From Candidatus Sumerlaeota bacterium (GTDB taxonomy: Bacteria > Sumerlaeota > Sumerlaeia > Sumerlaeales > Sumerlaeaceae), in NCBI GenBank assembly GCA_026398535.1, contig JAPLSQ010000082.1:84003-120207 (forward strand): a stretch of DNA of 36,205 bases, written 5' to 3'. The position numbers were made by a program, and so were the translations under genes. Position 1 is the first letter of the stretch; every line of letters starts with the position of its first letter. The notes below the pieces were generated by a model, which had not been told where the DNA came from, ran no database searches, and was given only the letters and a program-made list of their open reading frames with translations. Positions 1 through 8,598 of the stretch are shown here, in pieces.

Positions 1-1
1 T

Positions 2-1228
2 TCGGGCGTGTCCCAGACAACATACACGGCCACGAACTTCACGGTTCTCGGCAATATGACGATTGATCCTTATGTGAACCTTGCCAACGTCACATCCGCC
101 AATCCGATGATTTTCGGAGGCAATCTGACCAACAACGGATCAAGCCCTGTGGCCTTCAACTGCACAGGACTTGGAGGCGTCTGGTTCATGGGCGCAACCA
201 TCATTGGCGGCTCCACACAAGTCACACTGCCGCAAGCCTTCACAGTGTTCGAGACCGACAGTCTGACCATTGATCAGACAATTGATGTCCCATCCGGCAA
301 GACGGTAACAACAAGCGGCGCCCTCACGGTGAACAACGGCAAGACACTTAATGTGTTGGGCACGCTCGACTGCGCCGCTCCCAATGCGATCACAGGCGCA
401 GGCGCGGTGGCAATCAGCGCCGACGCAACGCTCAAGATGACGCATCCCGGCGGTGTCAACGGCCAGATTGCCACAACTGGCGCCAACACCTTCAGCCCCA
501 GCGCCAATTACGTCTATTATGGCTCGACGGCGCAGGTCACGGGCACGAATCTGCCCGCCGTGATCAGCAAGACACTGACGATCAACAACGCCGCCAATGT
601 CACGCTTTCACAGAATGAGGCCGCGAAGAATCTCGCGCTGACCAACGGCATCCTTCAAACAGGCGATATGATCACACCGTTCATGATGACAGTGGGATTG
701 AATGCGAATGAGCCTGGAACAATCACCGGAACAGGACAGGTCATGGGCGCACTGAGCCGCTGGATCGGCGAGTCCAACTTCGCCAGCCCGATCACCTATC
801 CCATGGCCGGCAGCGACCGCACGACCGTCATTACGCTCACGGACACAGGCACAACACCCGCGGGAACATTGATGGTCGGATTCATGCCGGGCGACCCGGG
901 CGGCGGACCCATCAACCTCACCGACACCGACAGCGAGATTCTGCGCGATGTCCTCAAGAGCGGTTTCTGGACCATCGGCGCGGCTGACGGCATGCCCGCA
1001 GCGCCTTACGCCCTGAGCGTCAATGTCTCCGGCTTCGCGAATCTGCCGGGCATCATGGCCGACGCCCGCATCGTCAAACGCGCCAACGAAGCAAGCCCTT
1101 GGACGCTCGACGGAACACCAGGCATGAACACCACTAACGAGGTCAAACGCAATGGCATGGGCGGATTCTCACATTTCGCCATCGCTGTGCCATACCTCAC
1201 GGCAGTGAGCGACTGGTCAATCTACTAA
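2..1228 (+). CDS. Secreted repetitive surface protein, C-terminal part (5' end outside window)
   Basis: The reading frame is open from the first base, and the GTG at position 8 is only an in-frame valine, so the true start lies upstream. About 408 codons are visible. The protein is rich in Thr, Asn, Gly and Ala, almost lacks Cys, and carries loosely repeating beta-strand phrases such as LTVNNGKTLNVLGTLDC and KTLTINNAANVTLSQN. These resemble the parallel beta-helix or adhesin-like stalks of large exported proteins. The final 150 residues look like a more compact domain ending in GGFSHFAIAVP and then SDWSIY. I see no clear sorting signal or membrane anchor at the C terminus. The exact family is not recognised. 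An autotransporter passenger or a T9SS-type protein are alternatives, but no diagnostic tail is visible. Confidence 0.7.
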   Translation, partial: SGVSQTTYTATNFTVLGNMTIDPYVNLANVTSANPMIFGGNLTNNGSSPVAFNCTGLGGVWFMGATIIGGSTQVTLPQAFTVFETDSLTIDQTIDVPSGKTVTTSGALTVNNGKTLNVLGTLDCAAPNAITGAGAVAISADATLKMTHPGGVNGQIATTGANTFSPSANYVYYGSTAQVTGTNLPAVISKTLTINNAANVTLSQNEAAKNLALTNGILQTGDMITPFMMTVGLNANEPGTITGTGQVMGALSRWIGESNFASPITYPMAGSDRTTVITLTDTGTTPAGTLMVGFMPGDPGGGPINLTDTDSEILRDVLKSGFWTIGAADGMPAAPYALSVNVSGFANLPGIMADARIVKRANEASPWTLDGTPGMNTTNEVKRNGMGGFSHFAIAVPYLTAVSDWSIY

Positions 1229-1262
1229 CCGCCAGCGCGGTCTGAATTTTCAGACCGGCGGT
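1228..1262 (+). terminator. Stem-loop just after the surface-protein stop codon
   Basis: CGGTCTGA (1238-1245) pairs perfectly with TCAGACCG (1250-1257) around an ATTT loop. Flanking ACCGCC (from 1228) can extend the pairing to GGCGGT (to 1262). No T-tract follows, so it may protect the mRNA 3' end or act together with the stronger hairpin 14 bases further on. Confidence 0.45.
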
Positions 1263-1275
1263 AAGAACATTAAAT

Positions 1276-1313
1276 GGCGCCGGCCGGAGTCATCCGGTCG
1301 GCGCCGATTTTTA
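1276..1313 (+). terminator. Rho-independent terminator
   Basis: A 13-bp stem (1276-1288 with 1293-1305, one G-T wobble) closes on a GTCA tetraloop and is followed by five T residues at 1308-1312. It ends the upstream plus-strand gene. The minus-strand glycosyltransferase stops at 1341 and would also run through this hairpin, though its T-tract in that direction is poor. Confidence 0.8.
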
Positions 1314-1340
1314 TGAATTGATATTGCGTGTTTTTGGGTA

Positions 1341-2516
1341 TCAGGCCTTCTTCTCGTCTCTGGCGCGGCGGGCCGCATCCTCGCAGACTTCGAGCGTGCG
1401 GCGGGCGCAAAGTTCCCATGTGAACCGCGCGGCGGCTGTGCGGCCCTCGGCGCGCATGCGCTGGCGCATTCCGGCATCGTCAAGAACGGCGGCCATATGC
1501 AGCGCAAGCGTTCCGGCGTTGTCCTCCGGATCGCATACCGCCGCGGCGCTGCGTCCAAGATATTCAAGCACACGCGCCGTGTTGCTGCACAGGACGGACG
1601 CTTCGCACGCCATTGCCTCGAGCACGGGGAAACCGAATCCCTCCATTCGCGATGGCAGAACAAGCAATTCAGCGCCGCGATAAAGCGCGGGCATATCCGC
1701 CGCATCAACATATCCGGGCATGATGAGCTGTCCGGCGCGCCGCAATTGGCCGGCGGCGCCCTCATCGTCACGCGTTCCCCGGCCGCCCAGGCCCGCCATC
1801 ACGAGGGGCGGCGTGCCGGGGCGCGTTCGCGTAAGAATGTCGAAAGCGCGGATGAGCAACGGCGTGTTCTTGCGCGGTTCACGCGAGCCCACATACAGAA
1901 TGTATTTTTCCGGAAGACCATGCCGGCGGCGCATCGCCTCAACCGCCTCAGGCGCGGGCTTTGCCAGGAACCGCTCGTCGACGCCCAGCGGAATGGCGTG
2001 TATCGTGCCGCGGAACGCGGGCGCGCCCGGGCGCGAGAGATATTCGCCGATCTCGCGCACCGTGGACTCGGCGTCGGTGATGACGGCATGCATCTGGTGA
2101 AGCCTGTGCGCGCACACCCAGCGAAGATAGCGCCCGCCGATAGAGCGTGGTTCGTTGAGCGGGTCCATGAATGACAGGTCGTGCACCGTGGCCACGCGCG
2201 CGCCGGCGCGCTGGGGAGGAACGTATGTTGACGGCGAGAGAAACACGTCGACGGGGCCGATGAGCCGCTCGATGGCAGGGAAATCAAACCATTGCCACGA
2301 GCGCAGGAGCGCGGGGCCGGGAATGCGCAGACGCCGCAGCGTCACATCCGGCAACGCGAGCTCGGGCATGCCGGGAGCCGGCTGGCGGAGCGAATTGAAC
2401 AGCACTGCGAACTGGCGTCCGCGCGCGCGCAACAGCCGCCGCGCAAGCTCATGGGCGTAATTGCCAATGCCTGTGCGCCGCGGTGTCGCCGAGGAAATGT
2501 CGATTCCGATTCGCAT
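1341..2516 (-). CDS. GT4-family glycosyltransferase (group 1)
   Basis: This is a 391-residue retaining glycosyltransferase with a GT-B fold, which would transfer a sugar from a nucleotide donor to a glycan or lipid acceptor at the cytoplasmic side of the membrane. The N-terminal domain begins MRIGIDIS..RTGIGNYAHEL, containing the Gly loop typical of the family. The inter-domain region reads YILYVGSREPRKN. The donor-site motif is EGFGFPVLEAMACE, the E-x7-E signature. The ATG at 2516 was chosen because the family N terminus begins there; the frame stays open for 36 more codons upstream but these are low-complexity. No clear Shine-Dalgarno is visible. No other polysaccharide genes flank it, so its acceptor cannot be inferred. 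Confidence 0.88.
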   Translation of the reverse strand: MRIGIDISSATPRRTGIGNYAHELARRLLRARGRQFAVLFNSLRQPAPGMPELALPDVTLRRLRIPGPALLRSWQWFDFPAIERLIGPVDVFLSPSTYVPPQRAGARVATVHDLSFMDPLNEPRSIGGRYLRWVCAHRLHQMHAVITDAESTVREIGEYLSRPGAPAFRGTIHAIPLGVDERFLAKPAPEAVEAMRRRHGLPEKYILYVGSREPRKNTPLLIRAFDILTRTRPGTPPLVMAGLGGRGTRDDEGAAGQLRRAGQLIMPGYVDAADMPALYRGAELLVLPSRMEGFGFPVLEAMACEASVLCSNTARVLEYLGRSAAAVCDPEDNAGTLALHMAAVLDDAGMRQRMRAEGRTAAARFTWELCARRTLEVCEDAARRARDEKKA

Positions 2517-2720
2517 GTTCAGCGGGCAAGGAAGCAAATGCATTTCCGGCGCTGCAATGCCAACAGGCAAAAAGAAAATGCCAAATTTCGTGTGTTGAGT
2601 TCCGCCGCCCCCCCGCTTGCCCATGCCGCGTGAGTCATAAGTGTAAAATCAGCGAACGCCGTGCGTCCGCCCGGCACGATTTGTTGCTCAATCCGATTCC
2701 CGGCTGTTGTGCCGGTTTGT

Positions 2721-4970
2721 TTATCTGCGCGCCAGTCGTCCGCCTCCGCCCCCCCAATTGCCCCCTCCCCAACCGCCGCCGCCGCCACCGCCACCGGCAA
2801 ACCTGTTGCCGCCACCGGAGTAGGCTCTTGCTGCCGATGACATGCCTTGGAATGATCCGCCGCGCGGCGAGGCATAAGATCCGTTGAACCGGCTTGCCGT
2901 GCGCTGCATGCTCAAGCCCTGCGGCCGCGGCATGGATGACGCAAACGAGCGCCCCCCCGAATAACGCGCCGAGGGGCGCTCGCGGATATTCCGCTCATTG
3001 CGCTGCCGGATGTTGGGAGCGTCGCCGTTCTTGTTTTTGTTGATCTGCTCATTGCGTCCGGGGAAACTCTTCTCCTGGTTGCGAAACTCGCGCTGACGGC
3101 TGGGCATGTCGCTCGAAGACTTCTGTTGTATCGTTGTGTTTCGGGATTCCCGCGTGCTGAGTTGCGCTGAATGGTCCCGCTGTGTTTGCATGGTCGCGGA
3201 TTCGCGCTGATGGCTGGGCATGTCGCTCGAAGACTTCTGTTGTATCGTTGTGTTTCGGGATTCCCGCGTGCTGAGTTGCGCTGAATGGTCCCGCTGTGTT
3301 TGCATGGCCGCGGACTCGCGAAGTTGTTTTGACACATCCGAGGACGAGCGTCGTCCGGTCTCGGTGGAGGTTTTCTTGCTGATTGACGAGTCTGACCGCC
3401 GCGGCTGGTCGCCGGCTGAGGAGTCGCGATCCCTGAGCGGTTCAAGCCGCCGCTGGATATCCTTTGGCGTGTTGATATTCAAACTCTTTCCCTTGGGGGA
3501 ATCGAGCGAGCGGAGCACATCGGCGCTCGTGCGGGTATGCTGTCCGTTCCGTTGAGTCGTGATGTTGCCTTCGTCGCGTGTCGTCAGCGTTCCCCTGGGT
3601 GTCTTCAAGGCCGTTGAATCAAGCGTGCGCGGCGCGGACGCGGACGGGGAGAACAATTTGGAAATCTGCGGATTTGTCAGGGATGACGCCCGCGAGGTGT
3701 CATGTTTCCACGTGACCGGCTGTGCCGTGGCGGATGCGGGTGTGACATTCCCGTTTTTCAGGTAGGAGAGAGCGCGCGTTTGCTGGCTTTTGTTGAGGTC
3801 TCCCAGTTGACCAACAATCGCGGCGCGCTGCTGCGGGTTGAGCTTGCTGAAGTTGTTTGTGATCTGCTGGCGCTCGGCTCTGGGGAACCTTGCAATGGCG
3901 CTGTTGGGCAGCATTTGAGGAGGAGCGTTATGGCCGATATAACTGTCGCGGCGTCCTCTCCAATCACGATGATCCCACCAGCAAGGGCGGTCATACCACG
4001 AGCGGTTATTCCACCATGGCCGGTCGTACCACCACCATGACCGGTCGTTGTAAACATGCACATTATACGTGCTCCAGTTGATGTCATTAGTCAGCCACGC
4101 GCCGAGCGCCATCCCTGTGCCGAATGACAGCAGCGCCGTGAGAACGTTGTCATCGTTGTAATAATATCCGGGCGTTGTGTAAGGCTGTTGCACATAGACA
4201 ACCTGCGGGTCATAGCGCGGCACATAAACGACCTGCGGATCGGACGGAACGATCCTGATGGTCTCTTTCTCGACGATAACCTTCTGTTCATTGTTATCTG
4301 TAAGGCTTCCCGCCGCCTGCGCCTGCGTGCGGAGCCCCTGAACCACTTCGAGCGCTTCATCAGGCTGGTTCAAAAACACCTGGCCGAGCTGCGTTGTCCA
4401 GTCGAGCTTTTCGTCCATCATTTTCAGCACATCCGGGTAATGCGCAAGCGCCTTCACGCTGGCATCCCATGGCTGGGCGTCAATCTTGTCCTTGCTGTAG
4501 GATTTCGAGGCAACCCAGCGCGCCGCCTGAACCACATCGAGCGGGTAGGTGGCCGCCGGCAGTATCTGCGCCACCAGCACGTCCGGATAAAGCGCGATCG
4601 GGCCGAGCAGCTTTTTTAACTCTTCCGCCGAAAGCTTGGGCGCGATGGTTGTCGTCGCGGAAGCCGCCGTCGCCGTGTCAGCAGTTGGCGCCGGGGCGTA
4701 TGCGGCGGCTGCGCCCGTGGCCGGGGTTGCCGGCTGGGTCGAATTGGTCGTTGGCGTGGGGCCAGTGTCCGGTGGCGTCACCGATGGGGCAAGTCCTGCC
4801 GCTGGATCCGGCATGGGCGTTGGTGCTGGCGTGGGGGTAGGCGCCGGCGTGGGTGCGGCCGGTTTTGCCGCGCTCAACGAAGGTGTGGTGTTATCACCCC
4901 GCATGACTGCGGGAGTGGCAAAAAACGCAAGAATAAGGAGAGCAAACGCACAAACTGAAATTGTTTTCAT
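2721..4970 (-). CDS. DUF3300 envelope protein with low-complexity tail
   Basis: This 749-residue protein starts at an ATG preceded by GAGGT at seven bases (a GTG one codon upstream is less likely). Residues 1-24 form a signal peptide (MKTISVCAFALLILAFFATP). A Pro/Thr/Ala-rich linker follows, then the DUF3300 domain from about residue 110: LLGPIALYPDVLVAQILPA, QPWDASVKALAHYPDVL and DPQVVYVPRYDPQVVYV are close to the family consensus. A Trp/Tyr/Asp/Arg-rich segment follows near residues 310-350. The C-terminal half is polar, rich in Ser, Gln and Arg, contains a 38-residue tandem duplication, and ends in a poly-Gly/Trp stretch (GGGGGGGGWGGGNWGGGGG). DUF3300 has no established function. Export to the periplasm or cell surface is inferred from the signal peptide. 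Confidence 0.85.
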   Translation of the reverse strand: MKTISVCAFALLILAFFATPAVMRGDNTTPSLSAAKPAAPTPAPTPTPAPTPMPDPAAGLAPSVTPPDTGPTPTTNSTQPATPATGAAAAYAPAPTADTATAASATTTIAPKLSAEELKKLLGPIALYPDVLVAQILPAATYPLDVVQAARWVASKSYSKDKIDAQPWDASVKALAHYPDVLKMMDEKLDWTTQLGQVFLNQPDEALEVVQGLRTQAQAAGSLTDNNEQKVIVEKETIRIVPSDPQVVYVPRYDPQVVYVQQPYTTPGYYYNDDNVLTALLSFGTGMALGAWLTNDINWSTYNVHVYNDRSWWWYDRPWWNNRSWYDRPCWWDHRDWRGRRDSYIGHNAPPQMLPNSAIARFPRAERQQITNNFSKLNPQQRAAIVGQLGDLNKSQQTRALSYLKNGNVTPASATAQPVTWKHDTSRASSLTNPQISKLFSPSASAPRTLDSTALKTPRGTLTTRDEGNITTQRNGQHTRTSADVLRSLDSPKGKSLNINTPKDIQRRLEPLRDRDSSAGDQPRRSDSSISKKTSTETGRRSSSDVSKQLRESAAMQTQRDHSAQLSTRESRNTTIQQKSSSDMPSHQRESATMQTQRDHSAQLSTRESRNTTIQQKSSSDMPSRQREFRNQEKSFPGRNEQINKNKNGDAPNIRQRNERNIRERPSARYSGGRSFASSMPRPQGLSMQRTASRFNGSYASPRGGSFQGMSSAARAYSGGGNRFAGGGGGGGGWGGGNWGGGGGRLARR
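3091..3318 (-). repeat. Two tandem 114-bp coding repeats in the DUF3300 gene
   Basis: Copies at 3091-3204 and 3205-3318 differ at only a handful of bases. Each encodes 38 residues, including QRDHSAQLSTRESRNTTIQQ and KSSSDMPS. The length is an exact multiple of three, so the frame is preserved. Near-identity at the DNA level points to a recent duplication, or to continued slippage or recombination. Confidence 0.95.
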
Positions 4971-5431
4971 CACGATTACCTCTGTATCATTTCTATATCT
5001 TAATTTATTGGGTATTGCTTGTTTTAGTCATTGCGATCATTGTTCCATGAATCTCGCTATTACTATTATATAAAGCATTTATCATGCCACAACGAATTGG
5101 CTGTTCCGGCATCGCCAATCGTCCTGCTTTTCAAGCCAGCAGGATCGCGGAAACACCACATAATGCGCATGTTGCGGCACGGGCATGGCGGCGGATTGTC
5201 AAAGGGAACCATTCCCGCCGTTGTTCAACGCTCAGTGACATCATCCGGATTCCTGACATCTGCCGATGAGATTGACATCATGCCATGTATGGAAGTTGAC
5301 ATCGGGTTCTGGCGCGCGAGTCGCCCAGCCTCCCGAGCGCCAGGGCATGTTCGACTGCCCGCCCAAGCGCGCGCTCTTGCGCGATGACACACCGTCTGTC
5401 AACATAATAATGCAGAACATACCCAGCCACA
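4971..5431. other. 461-bp non-coding stretch between queE and the DUF3300 gene
   Basis: No frame here has convincing coding character. The first 100 bases are AT-rich and should hold the promoter of the minus-strand DUF3300 gene, but no hexamer pair stands out. The right half carries four TGACATC direct repeats (listed separately). I see no tRNA-like fold, terminator or known riboswitch pattern. Confidence 0.6.
5236..5303. repeat. Four TGACATC direct repeats
   Basis: The heptamer TGACATC occurs at 5236, 5254, 5273 and 5297 (spacings 18, 19 and 24). On the minus strand it reads GATGTCA. The cluster lies about 265-330 bases upstream of the DUF3300 start, within otherwise unassigned DNA. It could be a set of regulator binding sites or the residue of an old coding repeat. 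Confidence 0.5.
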
Positions 5432-6082
5432 TCAGACTTTTTTCCGCTCTGGATGCCAGATGTATTTATGCGTCTGGATTTGCATCCGCGCATCATGGAT
5501 TCTGTCTTCCATCATCCATTCTGCCAGCGTGGCGGGTTCCAATTTGCCGAAGACGGGCGAAAACAGCACGGCGCGGCAGCGCGTTGCCAGACCGAATCGT
5601 CTTGCCAGATCGCGGGCCCATTCGTAGTCGCCGCGCGCGCCGATAACGAACTTCACCTCGTCGTGGGAGGTCAGTAATTCGGCATTTTCCAGCAGATTGC
5701 GGTTCATTTCGCCGCTGGAGGGGCATTTGAAATCCATTATTTTGCGCACCTGACGGGGGACGGAGGTGATGGAAAACGCCCCGCTTGTTTCAAGCATGAC
5801 CTCGCATCCCGCATTGAGCAGCGCGGCGAGCAGCGCAGCGCAACCCTTCTGGGCGAGCGGTTCGCCCCCGGTCACCTCGACAAGCGGACAGCCGAATGTG
5901 GCAGTGCGCCCGAGAATGTCGGCGATTGTCATTTCTTCCCCGCCATCGCGGGCATGGGTTGTGTCGCAATAGTCGCACCGCAACGGACACCCCGCAAGGC
6001 GGATGAAAACACACAGCCGCCCCGCATGGGAGGATTCTCCTTGGATCGAGAGAAAAATTTCGCTGACAAGAAGCGTTGTCAT
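5432..6082 (-). CDS. queE: 7-carboxy-7-deazaguanine synthase QueE
   Basis: This radical SAM enzyme converts 6-carboxy-5,6,7,8-tetrahydropterin to 7-carboxy-7-deazaguanine, the ring-contraction step on the way to preQ0 and queuosine. The 216-residue length is normal. The N terminus SEIFLSIQGE is the family signature. The [4Fe-4S] ligands are Cys32, Cys36 and Cys39 in AGCPLRCDYCDT, followed by VEVTGGEPLAQ, the SAM-binding GGE motif. The ATG start has no evident Shine-Dalgarno. QueC, QueD and QueF are not in the window, so the rest of the pathway must be elsewhere. Function is assigned from clear family motifs; the CxxxCxxC loop is the standard type rather than an extended variant. Confidence 0.93.
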   Translation of the reverse strand: MTTLLVSEIFLSIQGESSHAGRLCVFIRLAGCPLRCDYCDTTHARDGGEEMTIADILGRTATFGCPLVEVTGGEPLAQKGCAALLAALLNAGCEVMLETSGAFSITSVPRQVRKIMDFKCPSSGEMNRNLLENAELLTSHDEVKFVIGARGDYEWARDLARRFGLATRCRAVLFSPVFGKLEPATLAEWMMEDRIHDARMQIQTHKYIWHPERKKV

Positions 6083-6162
6083 GGTCAGAACAACCTTGGC
6101 CGCGGGCGGGGGACTTGCTTAAATCAAATGCGCGCGCCGCAAGACTGACTGGAATCGGAACC

Positions 6163-8235
6163 TCACCCTGCGGCGGATTCCGTGCCGGTAATGTCGCTCA
6201 TGGGGCGTTCCTCGTGGTGGTGGTGTTCGTGGGCGGACGCGATGGTTTTTTCGAGCGCGTTTGCCATTTCCTGGCGGATGACCGAGTAGTTTTCGCGCGG
6301 GGTGTGCTTGGCCACCTCTTCGAAAGTCGTGACACCGAGGCAGATTTTCAGCCATCCATCGTGGCGCATGGTGAGCATATCCTGCTCCATGGCCTTGGCG
6401 TGCATATCGTCGGTCGAGCCGCGCTCAAGGATGAGCGTGCGGATTTCATCCGTGATTGTCATCAGCTCGAAAATGCCGATTCGTCGCTTGTAGCCTGAGT
6501 TGCCGCACTCGCCGCAGCCTTCGCCTTTGAAGAACGTGATATCGGCGACCTCTTCGCGGGTGGTGCCGAAGTCCGCCAACTCGTCATCGGTTGGCTCGTA
6601 AGGCCTCTTGCAGTTGGAGCAGATTATGCGCACGAGGCGCTGGCCGATGATGCCTTCGAGCGTGGAGGTGATAAGGAACGGTTCGATGCCCATGTCGATA
6701 AGGCGCGTCACCGTGGCTGCGGCGCTGTTGGTGTGGAGCGTCGAGAACACAAGGTGGCCGGTCAGCGAGGCTTGGATGGCGATCTGCGCGGTTTCGACGT
6801 CGCGGATTTCGCCGACGAGAATGACGTCGGGGTCTTGGCGCAGGATTGAGCGCAGACATCGCGCAAATGTGAGTCCCACACCTGGATTCACATTGACCTG
6901 GATGACGCCGTCGAGCTGGTACTCGACGGGGTCCTCGGTTGTGATGATTTTTTCCGAGGGGTCGTTGATCTCGTTCAACGCCGCGTAAAGCGACGTGGTT
7001 TTGCCCGAGCCTGTCGGCCCCGTGACCAGGATGATGCCGTTGGGGCGTTGGATGAGCTTCACGAAACGCGCCAGCACGTCCTCGGTCATGCCGATCTGGC
7101 CGACACCGAGCATCATCATGGTTCGGTCGAGCAGACGCATCACGACGCACTCGCCGTGCACGACTGGCAGGGTCGACATACGGACGTCAACCTCGCGGCC
7201 CTCGACCCAAATTTTGATGCGTCCGTCCTGCGGGCGGCGCGTCTCGCTGATGTCCAGACCACCGACAACCTTGAAACGTGAGACAATGCCCGCCTGCCAC
7301 GATTTGGGCGGCGCGGGAACCTCGCGCAAAACACCATCCACGCGGTAGCGGATGCGCAGCGAGTTGGAGAAAGGCTCGATGTGAAGGTCGCTGGCGCGGT
7401 CCTTGATGGCCTGCAGGAAGAGCAGGCTGCAGAACTTGATGATCGGCGCCTCGCCCGCGATCTTGTCCACGTCATTCAGGTCGAGTTGTCCTTCGCGCCG
7501 TTCCGAGATGCCGGTTGTGTCGCCCGCCTCGAACTCGTCGACCATCTGGTCGAGTGTCTTGTCGCCGACGCCGTAATACAGGTTGATGTAATCGACGATT
7601 TCTTCGGCTGTGGCCACGACGGCGTTGATGTCGCGCACACGGGTGTCGGAAAGCGACAACCGCAGGTCGTCGATGATGCGGACGTTTGACGGGTCGCTGA
7701 TGGCCATGGTCAGCAGACCGTCGCGACCGATGCTGATGGGAAAAACCTTGTAGTTGCGTGCCACGATTGCCGGAAGCAGGCGCAACAGCTCTTTTGTGAA
7801 ATTCGTTTTCGGATAATCGGCCAGATGCACAAACTGCAATCCGGCCTGTTCGCTGAGCAACTGGAGCATGTCGGCATCGGGTGACACGGAAAGCTCGGGC
7901 AGACGCTCCTGGGGGCGCACCTTGCCGGCCAATTCGTTCAAATCGGTCAACATGCCCATGCGGCCCTTGCGGTCCTCCAATCCGCCGCTCGGCCGCGCCG
8001 CGTCCTCGGCCGAGGGAATCATCGGCTTCATGCGCCCGGGCGGTCTGAGGGAACTGCCGGGAATGCGGGTCTGTGCCTGTGACCGCGGATCAACCGCCGG
8101 ACCGGAATCGATGCCTGCCAGCGGATCGCCCACATTGAGGTCGTCATTGCCAGCAACAGGATCGGACGCGGAACCGCTCCCGCCGTTATCCTTGTCTTTG
8201 CCCTTGCCGGGCACGAACTTTTTAAAAAACGCCAT
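6163..8235 (-). CDS. pilB: Type IV pilus / type II secretion assembly ATPase (PilB/GspE)
   Basis: This 690-residue cytoplasmic hexameric ATPase would power pilin or pseudopilin polymerisation at the inner membrane. After a Gly/Asp/Pro-rich leader of about 110 residues comes an MshEN-type N-terminal domain (about 113-225). The catalytic core follows: Walker A GPTGSGKT (406-413), the ITTEDPVEYQLDG Asp box, the Walker B region DPDVILVGEIRD (about 468-479) and the His box TGHLVFSTLHTN. The two CxxC pairs (Cys539/542 and Cys574/577) form the zinc-binding knuckle of PilB/GspE. The C terminus has an unusual HEHHHHEE cluster near 669-676. GGAG lies about ten bases before the ATG. No PilC, PilT or pilin gene is nearby, so PilB and GspE cannot be separated with certainty. 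Confidence 0.92.
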   Translation of the reverse strand: MAFFKKFVPGKGKDKDNGGSGSASDPVAGNDDLNVGDPLAGIDSGPAVDPRSQAQTRIPGSSLRPPGRMKPMIPSAEDAARPSGGLEDRKGRMGMLTDLNELAGKVRPQERLPELSVSPDADMLQLLSEQAGLQFVHLADYPKTNFTKELLRLLPAIVARNYKVFPISIGRDGLLTMAISDPSNVRIIDDLRLSLSDTRVRDINAVVATAEEIVDYINLYYGVGDKTLDQMVDEFEAGDTTGISERREGQLDLNDVDKIAGEAPIIKFCSLLFLQAIKDRASDLHIEPFSNSLRIRYRVDGVLREVPAPPKSWQAGIVSRFKVVGGLDISETRRPQDGRIKIWVEGREVDVRMSTLPVVHGECVVMRLLDRTMMMLGVGQIGMTEDVLARFVKLIQRPNGIILVTGPTGSGKTTSLYAALNEINDPSEKIITTEDPVEYQLDGVIQVNVNPGVGLTFARCLRSILRQDPDVILVGEIRDVETAQIAIQASLTGHLVFSTLHTNSAAATVTRLIDMGIEPFLITSTLEGIIGQRLVRIICSNCKRPYEPTDDELADFGTTREEVADITFFKGEGCGECGNSGYKRRIGIFELMTITDEIRTLILERGSTDDMHAKAMEQDMLTMRHDGWLKICLGVTTFEEVAKHTPRENYSVIRQEMANALEKTIASAHEHHHHEERPMSDITGTESAAG

Positions 8236-8598
8236 GGTGATTATGCTCCAACCACTTTTTTATATACACTGTATATCGCTTTTGATGCCTTACAGACTCA
8301 AGAAGATTCGGTTTGTGTGCAAGAATCTGTGGCGCGCCGTTCCGTCTGAACATGCCCGTCAAAGGGGGATGCGCGGGTTTTTCAGCGCGCCTTGTGATTG
8401 CGTCATGCTCCGATTTGCGATACCGTCATATGCGCCTGACAACTCGTCAGCTTGACGAAAGGCTGCCGGGGGTCATTATCCGCTTGCATGCCGCGAGTAA
8501 AATCTGATCTTGCTATTGTTGCATGGAGAACATGGAATGGCGCATGCCACCCCATGAATGTCGAAGAAACGGTTACTCTCTTCCTGCAGAGGATATCC
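8236..8598. other. 363-bp divergent intergenic region between pilB and a lipoprotein gene
   Basis: The region separates two divergently transcribed genes and should hold both promoters. Next to pilB is an AT-rich segment with a 15-bp palindrome (8262-8276). The rest has no coding frame, no terminator with a T-tract and no recognisable RNA. AGAGGA at 8589-8594 is the ribosome site of the lipoprotein gene. Confidence 0.6.
8262..8276. promoter_or_regulatory. Palindrome ATATACA-C-TGTATAT upstream of pilB
   Basis: Two perfect 7-base arms flank a single central base, 27 bases upstream of the pilB ATG in a locally AT-rich segment that also contains TATATA-like -10 sequence. The placement fits an operator overlapping the promoter. 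The arms resemble the core of the gamma-proteobacterial LexA box in composition, but the spacing differs and that link is not claimed. Confidence 0.4.

Noticed and set aside
1799..2287. Frames overlapping the glycosyltransferase gene on both strands
   Set aside because: All are explained as shadows of a GC-rich gene with intact GT4 motifs.
5031..5387. 118-codon plus-strand frame and shorter minus-strand frames in the gap before queE
   Set aside because: No ribosome site, odd composition and no recognisable family. The gap is better described as non-coding with repeats.
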